Positions 24,238 through 35,459 of a DNA stretch of 64,000 nt are shown piece after piece; the stretch's first letter is position 1; each line of letters opens with the position of its first letter. Location: assembly GCA_009746045.1 (NCBI GenBank), contig RPFO01000027.1, positions 2,712,733 through 2,776,732 on the forward strand, in the 5' to 3' direction. A program made the position numbers and the translations under genes. This DNA is from Mesostigma viride (lineage: Eukaryota; Streptophyta; Mesostigmatophyceae; Mesostigmatales; Mesostigmataceae). Below the pieces are notes generated by a model that saw only the letters and a list, made by a program, of their open reading frames with translations, did no database searches and was not told the origin of the DNA.

Positions 24238-26215
24238 CAAGCATGCTGTTTCCGGCCCCACCGTCTAGGTCATCTAGTCGCTCTACACGTAAGCCAGCCA
24301 TAATTTCAATGCACAAGGATACACATTTCCATCACCATTCATCTTCATCATCCTGAACGACTAGCTCGAACACGCGGACAAGATAACGGCAGGCTCGAGC
24401 TACCATGGTCCGGATTCTCCCGATTTCTGGCCTCAGTGCGCTGGTTGTCTCCTTGGTATTCCCCTAGGCTGGGGCTTCGGGAGTCGCTGGGGCCGCGGTG
24501 GTCGAGGGGGTCGCGTGCCAGGGCTTGTGGCCGACGTAGATGGCCGCCCCCTTCCAGTACACCGGCTGGCCCGCCTTGGTCGGCCGGAGCTGGAGGTAGG
24601 TCGGCCATAGCTCCCGTCGCCGTTGTTGCTGCGCCAGGGTCAAGTGGTCGTCCACGGTGAAGGGAGTGTTCTCGAGCCGCTTGCGGCGTCTGAGAAACGA
24701 AATCTTGTCCGCTGGGCTCTCAAAGATGAGAAGAAGAATAGGCGCCCCTGCCTTACCCCGCGCGTGGGGGAGGCGGTGGGCGGTCAGCTTAATCTCACCA
24801 AGGAGGCCCATGCGTGCAAGGATTTTGCTCTCAAACGCACGTGCAAGCTTCTCGGAATTCTCACCTTTCTCCATGTCGAAGTTCTTGAGTATGGCGTTGA
24901 GGCTGCGCTTGGCGAGCTCGGCCTCCTCGCGGAGGTCAAGCGTCTGCCGTTGGAGCTGGGCTGCCCAGCTCCAACAGTGCGACGGCGGAGGTGGTGGAGG
25001 TGGAATGTTGCTTAATTAAGCATGTCCGCCCAGGTCGTGATGGGAGGAGCATCGCCGGCCAGGCCAGCTGGGGCTGGCTTGGCGGCAATGTCCTTCACCG
25101 CCTCAGGGCGGTGAGGCCTGCGGTGTTCTGCAGGACCTCGATAGCGATTAATTAATTAATTAGGAACATAACTCCGTTGGGAGTATATGTAGCACATAGC
25201 CCAGAGAAGGGGCATATGGCCTATCATACATTCTAAGCTACTTCCTGCAAGGGTGGGAATGTAAACGACCCTTGCTCTAGGTGCACCAGGGCACCGGCAC
25301 CACCATGCTGTCTCAGGTTCAACCCGCCTAAGGGGGGGATCCTGGCACGGGGGGGAAGATCATCATAGCTATACAAAAGCTAGAGCGTGGCATCTCAGCA
25401 GAGAGCAGCTCTCTGCATGGGCACAGCATAACTAAATCGATAGCGATGGCATTGTCCTTAACGGACGCTGGTCAATGTCGCGGAGCTGCATGGGCGGTGA
25501 TGGAGTCGGTGGAGGCGGAGGGGGGGAGGGGGGCCGGTGGAGGCGAGGAGGGTGGCGGTGGCGGTGGGGATGGTGGGGAGCTCAGCAGCCAGGGTGAGCC
25601 GGAGCCCCATAGCTGCCACATCTGCAGCAAGGGGCGTCACGTGCTGTGAGAGGGCGTCGTGGAGGTGGCGGAGGAAGGTGGATTCGGTATGGGGGCGGGT
25701 TGCAGGAGGTCCGCGGACGAGCGCTTAGTGAGGGTAAAGAGAGGGGCGAGACCAGCCGGCCATGTTGGCCGAAGAAGGGGGCGTCAGCTGCGCTATTGGA
25801 AAACCGGCCGTCAGCTCCGTTGCGGAAAAGGTGGGTTCTGGAATGGAACTGCTCGCACAGGGCCAGCAGTGAGGCGTGTGATCGACCCGTAAAACACGAG
25901 CTCCAGTATTTTGATGGATGGCAATGCAAAAAAGGCAGGCCTGTTGACGTCGAATTCGGCAAAGAGCTGATCAACGTCACTGAAATCACGCTCAGACCAG
26001 CCAGGTTCGCTTGGGCGACTAGCTGCGCTTTGGGTCAGGCGACGCTGCTGGCGAGGCGAGCCCGAGAGGGGGCTGGGCGACCACTAGAGCTTCGCTAGTG
26101 GCGCCGCTGCCTTCTGGGCCGGTGGGCGAAGCTGCAGCCGGAGCTGCAGACGTGTTTTCATTGCTGAGCGCAGCCGCCAGGCTGCGTTGCGTCGAGAGGC
26201 GTTTGCTCATCGTAT
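24238..26215 (-). pseudogene. LINE copy: ORF1-like protein and R1 segment, split by R2
   Basis: On the minus strand a probable ORF1 runs from about 26213 (MSKRLSTQRSLAAALSNE) to 24464. Its C-terminal half has KLARAFESKILARMGLLGEI, LTAHRLPHARGK, VDDHLTLAQQQRRRELWPTY and GQPVYWKGAAIYVG, typical of an RNA-binding ORF1 with a basic QQ-RR-WP motif. A 288-bp R2 element splits it. After its stop comes the R1 segment, which may be the inter-ORF region. No RT follows. This assignment is by internal comparison with 12586-13670. Confidence 0.55.
25138..25447 (-). mobile_element. R2 insertion with 11-bp target duplication
   Basis: The element occupies 25149-25436 and is flanked by perfect TCGATAGCGAT copies at 25138-25148 and 25437-25447. 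It has a (TAAT)n tail at one end and is 5'-truncated compared with 23754-24237. A duplication of this length and a simple-repeat tail fit target-primed reverse transcription. Confidence 0.85.
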
Positions 26216-26430
26216 AATATTGCGTAATAGCTTCGGAAAATTGTATCAGCATGTGCGTCGTAGAAAGACGCGTCGATTGTGATATTCACGGCTAAATTCG
26301 GTGCTCAAACGTGAAAGTTATGAGCTCCGCCGTCAGCCATGGCTACCTCGTGGCTCGTGGACTCGCCCCCTTATTGCGGTCATATCAAGGATCGAGACAA
26401 TATGACCGCAATAAGTAAGATATCCGCAAC
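26216..26430. other. Gap between LINE pieces
   Basis: No gene recognised. A short direct repeat (TATGACCGCAATAAG and its complement) lies around 26370-26415. Confidence 0.4.
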
Positions 26431-28137
26431 CTGCCATGAAGGGTCCACCACTTCGGTGCGCACTTCCTGTACGGGACCACGCCACCATGCCCTTTACTGG
26501 CATGAAGGGTGTGTGGTGAGGGCTGCGTGCTGTCGCCCTACCTCATTATTGTCATGGAGACAACCAGCGCAGGCCAGAAATCGGGAGAATACGTGATTCA
26601 GGCGCGCAAGCGGTTTGCTCGCATTGTGGGTAAGGAACCAGGGGTGCAGGTTGACAACAGTTTCTGGCATGGCGGGGCGGAAACGGAGATTCCGCTGCAT
26701 GGCAGACATCATCTATGCAGACGACACTCACCCTCTTCGAGGGAACTGAGCACGTGCAGACGTGGCTTGACTGCCTGGCAATGGAGGCCCGTGTGGTGGG
26801 GCTCGAGGTCAGCAAGAAGACTGAGGCTCTAGCGTTTGGGCTCACTCAGCCACCGCCCGCCCTCTTTCTCCTTGACGGCTCTCGAGTCCTGTATCGGGAC
26901 CGCGTCAAGTCGCTGGGTAGCTTACTCCCCAGCTGCGAGGCCGATGTGGACCACCGTATCTCCCTCGCCTGGCACGCTTTACGCCAATACCAGGCCCTGT
27001 GGCGCAAGAACATGGGCAAGATAGAGAAACAGGACCTGTTTAAGGTCCTGGTCCTCCCTGTTCTTACGTACAGGGCCGAGACGTGGACCCTCACTGCCGA
27101 CCTTGCCAGAAAGCTGGACGGCGCGGTCACCAACATGCTGCGATCCATTTTTCGTGTCGGATACGCTGCTCATGTTCGCAGCGAGGACTTGTACAGGTCT
27201 CGGCATGCCATATATCACCAGCATCAGTCAGCAGCGGCGCCTGCAGCTAGCAGGAGAGCTTAGATATAATAATAGAGTTGGCTTGATGTTGTAAATAGAT
27301 TAGACCGGTAGGATTGTGTGTCCCCATCCATCCATCCATCCATCCATCCATCCATCCATCCATCCATCCATCCATCCATCCATCCATCCATCCATCCATC
27401 CATCCATCCATCCATCCATCCATCCATCCATCCATCCATCCATCCATCCATCCATCCATCCATCCATCCATCCATCCATCCATCCATCCATCCATCCATC
27501 CATCCATCCATCCATCCATCCATCCATCCATCCATCCATCCATCCATCCATCCATCCATCCATCCATCCATCCATCCATCCATCCATCCATCCATCCATC
27601 CATCCATCCATCCATCCATCCATCCATCCATCCATCCATCCATCCATCCATCCATCCATCCATCCATCCATCCATCCATCCATCCATCCATCCATCCATC
27701 CATCCATCCATCCATCCATCCATCCATCCATCCATCCATCCATCCATCCATCCATCCATCCATCCATCCATCCATCCATCCATCCATCCATCCATCCATC
27801 CATCCATCCATCCATCCATCCATCCATCCATCCATCCATCCATCCATCCATCCATCCATCCATCCATCCATCCATCCATCCATCCATCCATCCATCCATC
27901 CATCCATCCATCCATCCATCCATCCATCCATCCATCCATCCATCCATCCATCCATCCATCCATCCATCCATCCATCCATCCATCCATCCATCCATCCATC
28001 CATCCATCCATCCATCCATCCATCCATCCATCCATCCATCCATCCATCCATCCATCCATCCATCCATCCATCCATCGGGGTTACTGCTCCGTGACTCCCC
28101 AACGGGAGTACGAGTTTAATTAATGAATTAATTCATG
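26430..28137 (+). mobile_element. LINE 3' half with RT C-terminus and giant CATC tract
   Basis: Frames give GCVLSPYL, RKRFARIVGKEPGVQV, then after a frameshift HVQTWLDCLAMEARVVGLEV, LLDGSRVLYRDRVKSLGSLL, SLAWHALRQYQALWRK, VLPVLTYRAETWTLTADLAR and MLRSIFRVGYAAHV. This matches the intact-frame copy at 35659-36795 (-). The YADDT site is split between frames, and about 34 bp at 26556-26590 are replaced by the dispersed GGCCAGAAATCGGGAGAAT motif. The protein stops at 27262. A short 3' UTR leads into (CATC)n at 27324-28075 and the 3' signature CCCCAACGGGAGTACGAGT at 28096. Confidence 0.85.
27324..28076 (+). repeat. (CATC)n, about 188 units
   Basis: Uninterrupted CATC tetranucleotide inside the LINE 3' UTR. 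The homologous site at about 35091 and 35532 has only three or four units. Confidence 0.98.
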
Positions 28138-28467
28138 CGCAAGAATCTGACACGGGCATGCAAGGATCAAGCCTGGCAGCACAAGGTACAACTAACTACA
28201 CCACAAAACTACGACACGCAGCAACACCTCTGCTGGCCCACCAGGCTGGGCCGGAAGTGACCTACACCGCTTGGGTCGCGACAAAGTCGGCCCGGACGCG
28301 GTGGAGTAACACATCAGCCACCGTGTGGGTGAGGGCGAGGGACAGGCGCTGGCGCCAATACGAGGACTGCATGTCCGGGCAGACCACGTATTGGCGCACC
28401 ACGTATTGGCAGTCTGACCCTCGAGGTCGAGGCGGTCTTCCCACCGCTGGCAGCACCTTGTGAATTA
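28138..28467 (-). mobile_element. LINE coding scrap (minus)
   Basis: The minus-strand frame MQSSYWRQRLSLALTHTVAD matches the plus-strand frame at 8810-8880 (SYWRQRLSAALTRAMAD). The parent element is unknown. Confidence 0.45.
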
Positions 28468-28635
28468 TCAAGGAGACAACCAGCGCAGGCCAGAGATCGG
28501 GAGAATCCGGACCATGGTCGATATCTGGCCTGCGCTGGTTGTCTCCTTGATGGTAGCTCGAGCCTGCCGTTATCTTTTCCGCGTTTTCGAGTCGTTCAGC
28601 CCTCGGTTGGCCTACGGATGATGAATATGAATGAA
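28468..28635 (+). mobile_element. R1 fragment with self-inserted inverted arm
   Basis: Two perfect 27-bp inverted arms lie at 28468-28494 and 28524-28550, around a 29-bp loop; the arms contain GACAACCAGCGCAGGCCAGA. The inserted arm is bracketed by ATGGT at about 28514 and 28550. R1 copy 1 at 9434 has a single ATGGT and no second arm. Confidence 0.75.
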
Positions 28636-29120
28636 TTAATTAATTAAAATCATAGCTCCGTTGGGAGCATATGTAACACATAGCCCTGAGAAAGGGGCAT
28701 CTATGGGTTTGTAATACAATCAGGGCTACAACCTGCAGGTGGAGGATGTACAACTGTCACCTGCTCTGGGTGCACAAGGTGCACCTGCACCGCCATGATG
28801 GTTCATGCCTCCTTAACAAGCACAGGCACCCAGGGGGGGCTTGAGGAGAGGGCCTAGAAGGCCTGCATGACATATGGGGTGGAGGGTATGTGGCTAGGCT
28901 ATAGCTGGTGTACACATGGCATCTCAGCAGAGAGTAACTCCCTGCATAGGCATCGCATGGCTAAATTCTTAATGCATCATCCATGGGAGGTCCCATTGTA
29001 GGCTGGGCGCGGCTACTGAATACTGAAAGCATCATCCATGGGGGCCATTATGGGCGCACATGCGCGTGGGCCACTTGCAAAGGCTAAGCCTATCTAATCT
29101 ACACTACTGGTATATTCCCT
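28636..29120 (-). mobile_element. R2 copy inside R1
   Basis: Begins with TTAATTAA repeats, then TAGCTCCGTTGGGAGCATAT, and includes CTCAGCAGAGAGTAACTCCC. R1 sequence (ATGATGAATATGAATGAATT) precedes it and R1 (ATGAATATGAATAGAGATGG) resumes after it. The bracketing ATGAATATGAAT is therefore a likely target duplication of about 12 bp. Confidence 0.7.
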
Positions 29121-29765
29121 ATGAATATGAATAGAGATGGAAATGTGTAGCCTTGTGCATTGAAATTATGGCTGGCTTACGTGTAGAGCGACTAGATGAC
29201 CTAGACGGTGGGGCCAGAAACAGCTAGCTTGATTAGGGTGTGTGTTTAATTCGTGCCGAACTGGCCGGGAGTGTCTAGTGGTGAGCACCATTGCTGCAAT
29301 CGCTCTCCTGCCATTTACGAGGAAATACCCGCAAATGGAAAACCGCTGAAAAGATCTAGCTAGTCAGTCATTACGTGAGCCATGCCATGTTTCCAAACGT
29401 CCAAGAACTGCACACGGTGCAAAGGCAAAAATCCGGAGGACATCACTTTTTAAATGTGTGGCTGGAACCAAAAGCCCACGTATGCCAGAAAACATCATGT
29501 TACTGTAGCTGTAACGTGTTAATTAACTAAACATGTTAATTAACTCGTGCTCCCTTAATTAACTAATTATGTTACTGTAGCGATGCGACATTGTGGACAA
29601 CAAATTCCACACCGAATCCAGAGCGAACTGAAGCTCGGAACGGCCGCGAAGGAGATCTGGCATCACAGGGTTCAGATGCGCGGAGATACTACGAGATCCA
29701 GCCGGTCCACGACCTGTTTGTAGAGCTTGTGCCAAGGGGCAGCACCGAACAGATGTGGGGATGAC
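29121..29765 (+). mobile_element. R1 continuation plus R3 copy 2
   Basis: 29121-29507 aligns with 9490-9870 (GTGTCTAGTGGTGAGCACCA, CAAAAATCCGGAGGACATCA). 29568-29755 aligns with R3 at 11767-11940. TTAATTAAC-type repeats lie between them. Confidence 0.7.
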
Positions 29766-30485
29766 TATATATTTCCCAGCCATACAGGAAAGCGACAATA
29801 CGTATGTGCTGCCAGTCCTACCTGCTTCGATCAGTCACAATTCATTCAGGCTATGAGCGAGGCGTGTGCGCATTATTAATCAAATCAGCAATACATTAGT
29901 TGCGCGACGCTCAGTCAATCATAACATTACAACTGTACGTGCTGTCCGATCTCTGCCAACTGTAGAATGAACATACTACAAAAATAGATATTATAGTTGT
30001 CTCACTTGCCACATGCAACATGCGTCGTAGAGTTGGGTACTAGCATCTGGTGTGGCGCTTCACACCGGCCGGTACCCAGACTTAAACAGATCCAAGCCAA
30101 ACGGCTACCGCCGAACCAAACTGCAACGGAACTGAACTGGACGTGAATGATTCGGTGAACTGCTGTTTCTCGTGTGCGGATGTGATATATCACGGGCGCA
30201 ATGTTCAAGGATGTGAGCTGTGAAGCTCACTTCATTCTATTGATAAATCTTTACCTCCAAGCATTCAGAATTCAAAGGTTGATGATCAAACAGGTCCGCA
30301 GTAAACAAGAGGATCCCAACGCCTCCTCAGCCAGCAGTGCCTGCTTAGTCTGTGGTGTTGAACGTACTAGTTTTCTATTGAGCCCCCAACCACCCAGGCA
30401 AAATCATGTCTGCATGCCCGCTTTGTGCTGGGCATGCCACAGCAGCCGCGTGCACATACATGCTTGGGACAAAACGTCGACGAGG
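29766..30485. other. Downstream flank of the YCII gene
   Basis: No coding sequence recognised. AT-richer than the neighbouring exons. Confidence 0.5.
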
Positions 30486-32026
30486 CTACATGCGTGAGCC
30501 GACGACGACCATCCACTCCTCGATACGGGACTTTGTGACGAGGCCGTTCTTCACGTAGGGGTCGTGGTCCACAAACGCCTGCACATCTGGCAGGGGCCCA
30601 GAACCGCACGCACACATGCGCGCAAGCAAAATCCAAACGAGGTTGAGTACGCGAAACCCAACGGGCATTTAAACTTCGTTTATATGTGCTACCTTTCTGA
30701 GAAGGGGACAATCCGACATGATCAAGGTGACCTGTACAGTGACCACGTTTGTCCATCGTGAGGACTAGTTTGGGCCACGCACAATGCTGGACCAGATGGG
30801 CATGATCTCCAGGGCGTGCCCACTTGGGCACACGCACACGTGGGGACATGCACGCATGAGCACATGCACGCTTCAGCATGCACACTTCAGCATGCGCAGG
30901 TGGGCATGCACAGGTGGGCATACACACAAGCGGGTGCATGGAACCCATCCCAATCACCATCAAGCTTGTACATGCCACGGCACACCTGCGTGACTTGTCA
31001 CTGCCATTCCCGGTCGATCATTGCTCACTGAGACAGGGGCAGGCCTGCCGATGTCATCATTGCTGACATCATCATGATTGATGGCCCATACTGGCGCCTG
31101 TGAGGGATTACCACTCTGGGAAGAACCAACCTGCCTTAACAGATCCTGTTGCCCCACGGCCATCATCTAAACATACACGGAGTTCATTGCACTGCGCTCA
31201 TGACAGCTCCTTATTGCACTGTGAGAGGGATGGGAAGAAATACCATAGGAACAGGCACATGAAAACTAGGCGTAGGTAAATACAGGTAGACACGAGGAAA
31301 ATACGTACCCGCCTTGGATGGCACCTTGAACACGAACGCGCCGCCGTCCACCTTCTCGGCCCACGCGCCCGCGAGCAGCAGCTGGTCGCGCGCCGCGTAT
31401 TCCTTGGCGAGCGCCACGTGGCCGGGGCGGTGCGGCGTCCGCTTCTCCAGCATGCCGTCCACGTAGTCTGCGGCGCGTGTGGGCGTAGGTTGCGCACATG
31501 CATATACTAACGGCCGTCAGAAAGCAATAGCAGGTACATGGAGGATGCCTTCGGCATATGTCCGTGAACGTAAAGATGTACACCACTACACCTTGCACCA
31601 TGCCTACAGGAACGTGGTCAGTGGTACAACGAGGTAGGACGGCAGCGCATCGCTGGTATGATCAATTCATGACAATCGACAACTTGTAATGCGCGTGCTT
31701 TTAGGAAGATGAATGCAGCTAGGAACTGCGAATTCCATATCTTGCTTTGAAAACCCACCATAAAGTAGCATGAAATATTTCGACTCATTTTGTCCCGGGG
31801 TGCTTGGTACCGCTGACGCCCTTGTGCAGAACTTTCTGCCTTGAGACAGTCGCTGTGACAGTTGGAACGTTGGGCTCGGCATGTACACATCACGGGCCGG
31901 CAGCACCACGGCCTTCCTGCTCCCTGGAATAGGCAGCCGTGATGACCGCATGCCCGACACGCCAAGACCGTGCACCGCAATAGCGGGCATTGCCCGCGCT
32001 ACAGGGAGCACCGCGGCCATTGTCAT
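30486..32026 (-). CDS. YCII-domain protein, probably plastid-targeted
   Basis: Three minus-strand exons join in frame with GT-AG sites: 32026-31759, 31467-31309 and 30586-30486 (TAG). They give about 175 residues. The YCII dimeric alpha-beta barrel fold is supported by KYFMLLY joined to DYVDGMLEKRTPHRPGHVAL, LLLAGAWAEKVDGGAFVF and, in exon 3, VDHDPYVKNGLVTKSRIEEW. The HxxH and DPYV blocks are the family's conserved sites. The first ~65 residues are rich in Ala, Ser, Arg and Pro and poor in acids, like a chloroplast transit peptide. Two starts are close (32026 and 32020), and an in-frame ATG at 32071 is also possible. YCII proteins include a bacterial hydrolase/dehydrochlorinase-like group; the algal role is unknown. 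Confidence 0.88.
30825..30935 (+). repeat. GCATGCACA-type short repeats
   Basis: Imperfect 10-16 bp repeats (CAGGTGGGCATGCACA, CTTCAGCATGCACA) in YCII intron 2. They do not match the flanking exons. Confidence 0.6.
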
Positions 32027-33024
32027 TGTAACTTTTGCCAGACCACAATAGGTTGCTAGGTCTCCTCGCAAGGCTTCTTAGCGGCGCTGTAAAGAGTAGA
32101 GACGTCGTTACTGTAAAATAATCGCCATGGACGCACCCGGCAGTTGGCTCAAAACATACGTGATGACGACGGTCAACAAGCATGGCGCGAGATCCGTTTC
32201 CCGCGAATAATTGAACGCTCTACAGTACAGTACAGTGTATGTACAGTAGGGTCGCGGGGTCCCGGGTCAGTCAGTCTGTCCCACGCCACGCTGCGCCGGT
32301 TGTCTGAAAGTTCTCATCAGAGCCTTCAGAGCCCCTGTAAGAGATAATACAGTAACCTCTGGGGCCGTGCGAATCTCTTCGCACGCGGGAAGTGAAAAAC
32401 GACGGCTACCGTCGCTGCCATAAAGCAACTCAAAACAACAATGCTGGGGTTCGCATCGAAAGAGCCGAATGCCCGAATATATACCCGAAGCACCGACCGC
32501 AGCGATGGTAGACGCTGGAAAGAACTACGAAGGTGATAACTATCTAAATGCCCGCGAGCTTGGAGGTGACGGGTGATCTCGCAAAATCCCGGCATTCTCT
32601 ATCTAGCGACAGCCGACATTTGGGTCAGAATATAGTCGTTGGTTGCCAAGCCCTGCAATCGCTCTGCGCCAGACTGCAAGAGTTGCGCCTAACCAAGGTC
32701 CGGTCCCCCACCTACGATTTGATTGCAAACCTGCTGGCACATCAGCATCCTAGGCTCGGCGTTGGAACAACACTGAAAGTGCTTGAACCCTGGTTGCCAG
32801 AGCGCATAGGGAATTCGTCGAAAATCACCCCTAGCATTCGATGGTACCATTGACCCTTTTTTCTCTGTTCGCAGCTCGTGTAGAAGCCAAGGATATCTCG
32901 ATGTTTGAATTGTGACCGCCAAGCTCTAAGGGCTAGGGGAAGGTGTATGTACCCTTTTTCTCTGGACCTATCATATACTGCGTGACCCAGCGTATACTGC
33001 GGTGACCAACTCCAGTTCCTGGCC
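32027..33024. other. Divergent interval, YCII to LRR pseudogene
   Basis: No gene recognised. A short TACAG repeat lies at about 32221-32250. It would contain the YCII promoter. Confidence 0.4.
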
Positions 33025-35002
33025 ATGGGTAGCCCGTTGCCGTTATCCGAAGACATCACACTTGACCGGGTGCTGGGCATTGCTGGCGTGGGCGCACGCA
33101 TATTGGGAGACGTTCCTGTGCGCGAACGCTTGAAGCTACGGACGATTAGCCGCGCTTTTTTGTCCGCCGTTGATCAGTCCCTGGAAAAACTTTCCGTACT
33201 GGAAAGACCTTGCCGACGCGCCTTGGGAGGCTCGGCTTTGGCTGATGCAAAAGTGCCCCAGCCTGCGTACGGTGTTGTGCCCGCGGAGGTACCACGAGGT
33301 GGAAGACCGACGCGAGCCCAGGCAGAGGACAACGGGCCGGTTTGTCAGCCCAGGGATAGCTTCGCAGTGGCTGGCTGGACTTCGGCGTAGTGAGCAGCTT
33401 CGGTGCTTGAATCTGGCAGGGTGCGCGGGTGTGGAGGACAAGCTGCTGGCAGTCATGGCCACGTTGTGCCCTGGAGAGCCACGTTGTGCTTGGATGTCAG
33501 CTACTGCTGCGTTTCAGACAAAGGTATAACTGCTGTGGCCCTTTGTTGCCCCCGCCTCAAGGAGTTGAGTGCCAGCGGGATGAAGAAAGTGACAGATGCA
33601 AGCATCGAATCGGTCACGGCGCGCTGCAGGCATCTGCGGCGCCTGGAAGTGGCACGGACCAAAGTGGCAGATGCTGGTGTGTCGGCCATCGCCCGGTGTT
33701 GCGTTGACTTAGAGCATCTGGCGGTGGGTGGGTGCTCGCGTTTAACTGATGCTAGCGTAATGGCGGTGGCAGAGAATTGCCTTGAGCTGCAGGACCTTGA
33801 CGTCAGCGGCCTGATGCTCCCTGATGAGAGGCATGTCACCAACGCAAGCATTATTGCGGTCGCGTCGCAATGCCCGAGGCTCAAGGGCATGGACTTGAGT
33901 GACTGCGGGTTGGTTCCCGCTGGAATAGCCGCGGCGGCGGAGCATTGCAGGCAGCTCGAGTACGCGAGCCTGTGTGGCACTGTGGCTTCACAGGAAGCGA
34001 TGCTGAGTTTGGCGCGTAGCTGCCCCCGCCTGCGACACTTAGACGCACGCAAGTGTGGCTCTGTCAATGATGATGTCATTTGCAAGCTGGCAACGCACTG
34101 CCCACAACTGCGGCACCGTCGATAGGTAAGAGCAACGTTGTCAGGGATGACGGGATTATTGAGTTGGCGCAGAATAGCAGCCAGCTGGAGCACTTGAGCA
34201 TACACGAGTGCCCCGGCGTGACGGATGCCAGAATGACCGCGATCGCGCTGCTTTGCCCCGGGTTGCGCTACCTGGAGCTGAGGGAGTGCGACAACATGAC
34301 CGATGCCAGCATGAACGTGGTGTCCAAGCATTGCACGCGGCTGGAGGTGTTTTCGGTCAAGTCACGGGTGGGCAAGGTGACCGGCCTGGAGCGTGCGGAT
34401 GATGATTCTCTTGTGCTGCGGCCCGCTGCGGCCTCTCACATTGTCCGATGCCAAGTTGGAGTGGGGGGACTTGGTGGTGGATGACGCGGGCGAGCTGTGC
34501 GGCCGAGGATTTGGAACACTTGGACATTTCCTCTTGTACATTTCCAATGGATCACCTCACCAACCTGGGCAGCACACGCCTGGAATCCTTTGTGGCCTCT
34601 TCATGCCCTCGGCTATCGGACAAGAACCTGGTGGCTATGCTCTCAGGGTGTGTGGCAGCGCACCTGTTGCACCTAGATGTGTCAGGTAATGATGCCATTA
34701 CAGATGCGTCGCTCATGGTGGTGGGGCGCAAGTGCACCAACCTGCGCGTGCTTAACCTGCGGAAGGCAGCTTAAGTCACAGATGTCGGCATGAGGGCCAT
34801 CTACGCTGGCACCTGCATGAGTTTTCTGGATGTACGGTGGTGTTTGCATGTAACCTACGATTTGCTTGACATCAAGGAGACGATTTGCTTGACATGTTTG
34901 ACCGAAGCAAATGTGAGATTCCTGACAGCCTTCATTGATGGGCTGTGTGCCAACGAACCATGGGGTAAGTTTGTGAAGCTATGTATGGATATGCAGGAAT
35001 AG
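33025..35002 (+). pseudogene. F-box/LRR (FBXL/AMN1-like) protein, disrupted
   Basis: An intronless stretch encodes an F-box-like start (ITLDRVLGIAGVGARILGDV, LKLRTISRAFLSAV, then WKDLADAPWEARLWLMQK). It is followed by about a dozen cysteine-type leucine-rich repeats (LKELSASGMKKVTDASIESV, LEHLAVGGCSRLTDASVMAV, LEHLSIHECPGVTDARMTAI, LRYLELRECDNMTDASMNVV, LLHLDVSGNDAITDASLMVV). The reading frame changes near 33180, 33500, 34125 and 34440, and a stop at 34772 precedes VTDVGMRAIYAG. FBXL proteins are substrate receptors of SCF ubiquitin ligases. The lack of introns, unlike every other host gene here, suggests a retrocopy or an intronless family; no poly(A) tract was seen. Some frameshifts could be sequencing errors, but four plus a stop favour a dead gene. 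Confidence 0.8.
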
Positions 35003-35040
35003 TTGTGTCACATTATTTTCATTTAGTGACATGCTATATT

Positions 35041-35459
35041 AATATTAGACTCGTGCTCCCGTTGGGGAGTCACGGAGCATTAACCCCGATGGATGGATGG
35101 ATGGGTGCAAACAGTCCTACCGGTCTAATCTATCTACATTGGCTACATACTTAACTTCTATCTAACAGCATTCTAACTACAACATCTATCTAGGCAGCCG
35201 CACGCTGCCCTAGGGGAGCTATCTGGCGTGCCTCCCATGGGATTGCACACGCGGGCGCTTCCCCACTGGGGGGGGCTCGTTGTCCTCTATGACCTGGGCC
35301 CACTTGGCCTTGTCCATCATCTTCTTCCAAATCACGGAGAGGCCTAGGCCCCCCATGTCCTCTACTAGCTGTTCTTTGAAGGTGCGGGCCTTGCGGCGTC
35401 TAACATCACTGGGCCCAGCCCACGTCAGGAGGTGCCGGCCAGGCTGGGCTGGTCGCAGT
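35041..35459 (-). mobile_element. 5'-truncated LINE, copy A
   Basis: Nearly identical to 35487-35900 of copy B: the minus-strand C-terminal coding end, 3' UTR, a short GGAT/ATCC repeat and the 3' signature ACTCCCCAACGGGAGCACGA. It abuts ACATGCTATATT (35029-35040) on one side and ACATGCTATATT (35460-35471) on the other, a 12-bp target duplication. Confidence 0.85.

Noticed and set aside
27247-28123. Five 255-280 residue frames of MDGW or HPSI repeats
   Set aside because: Translations of the CATC microsatellite. No unique sequence supports a protein.
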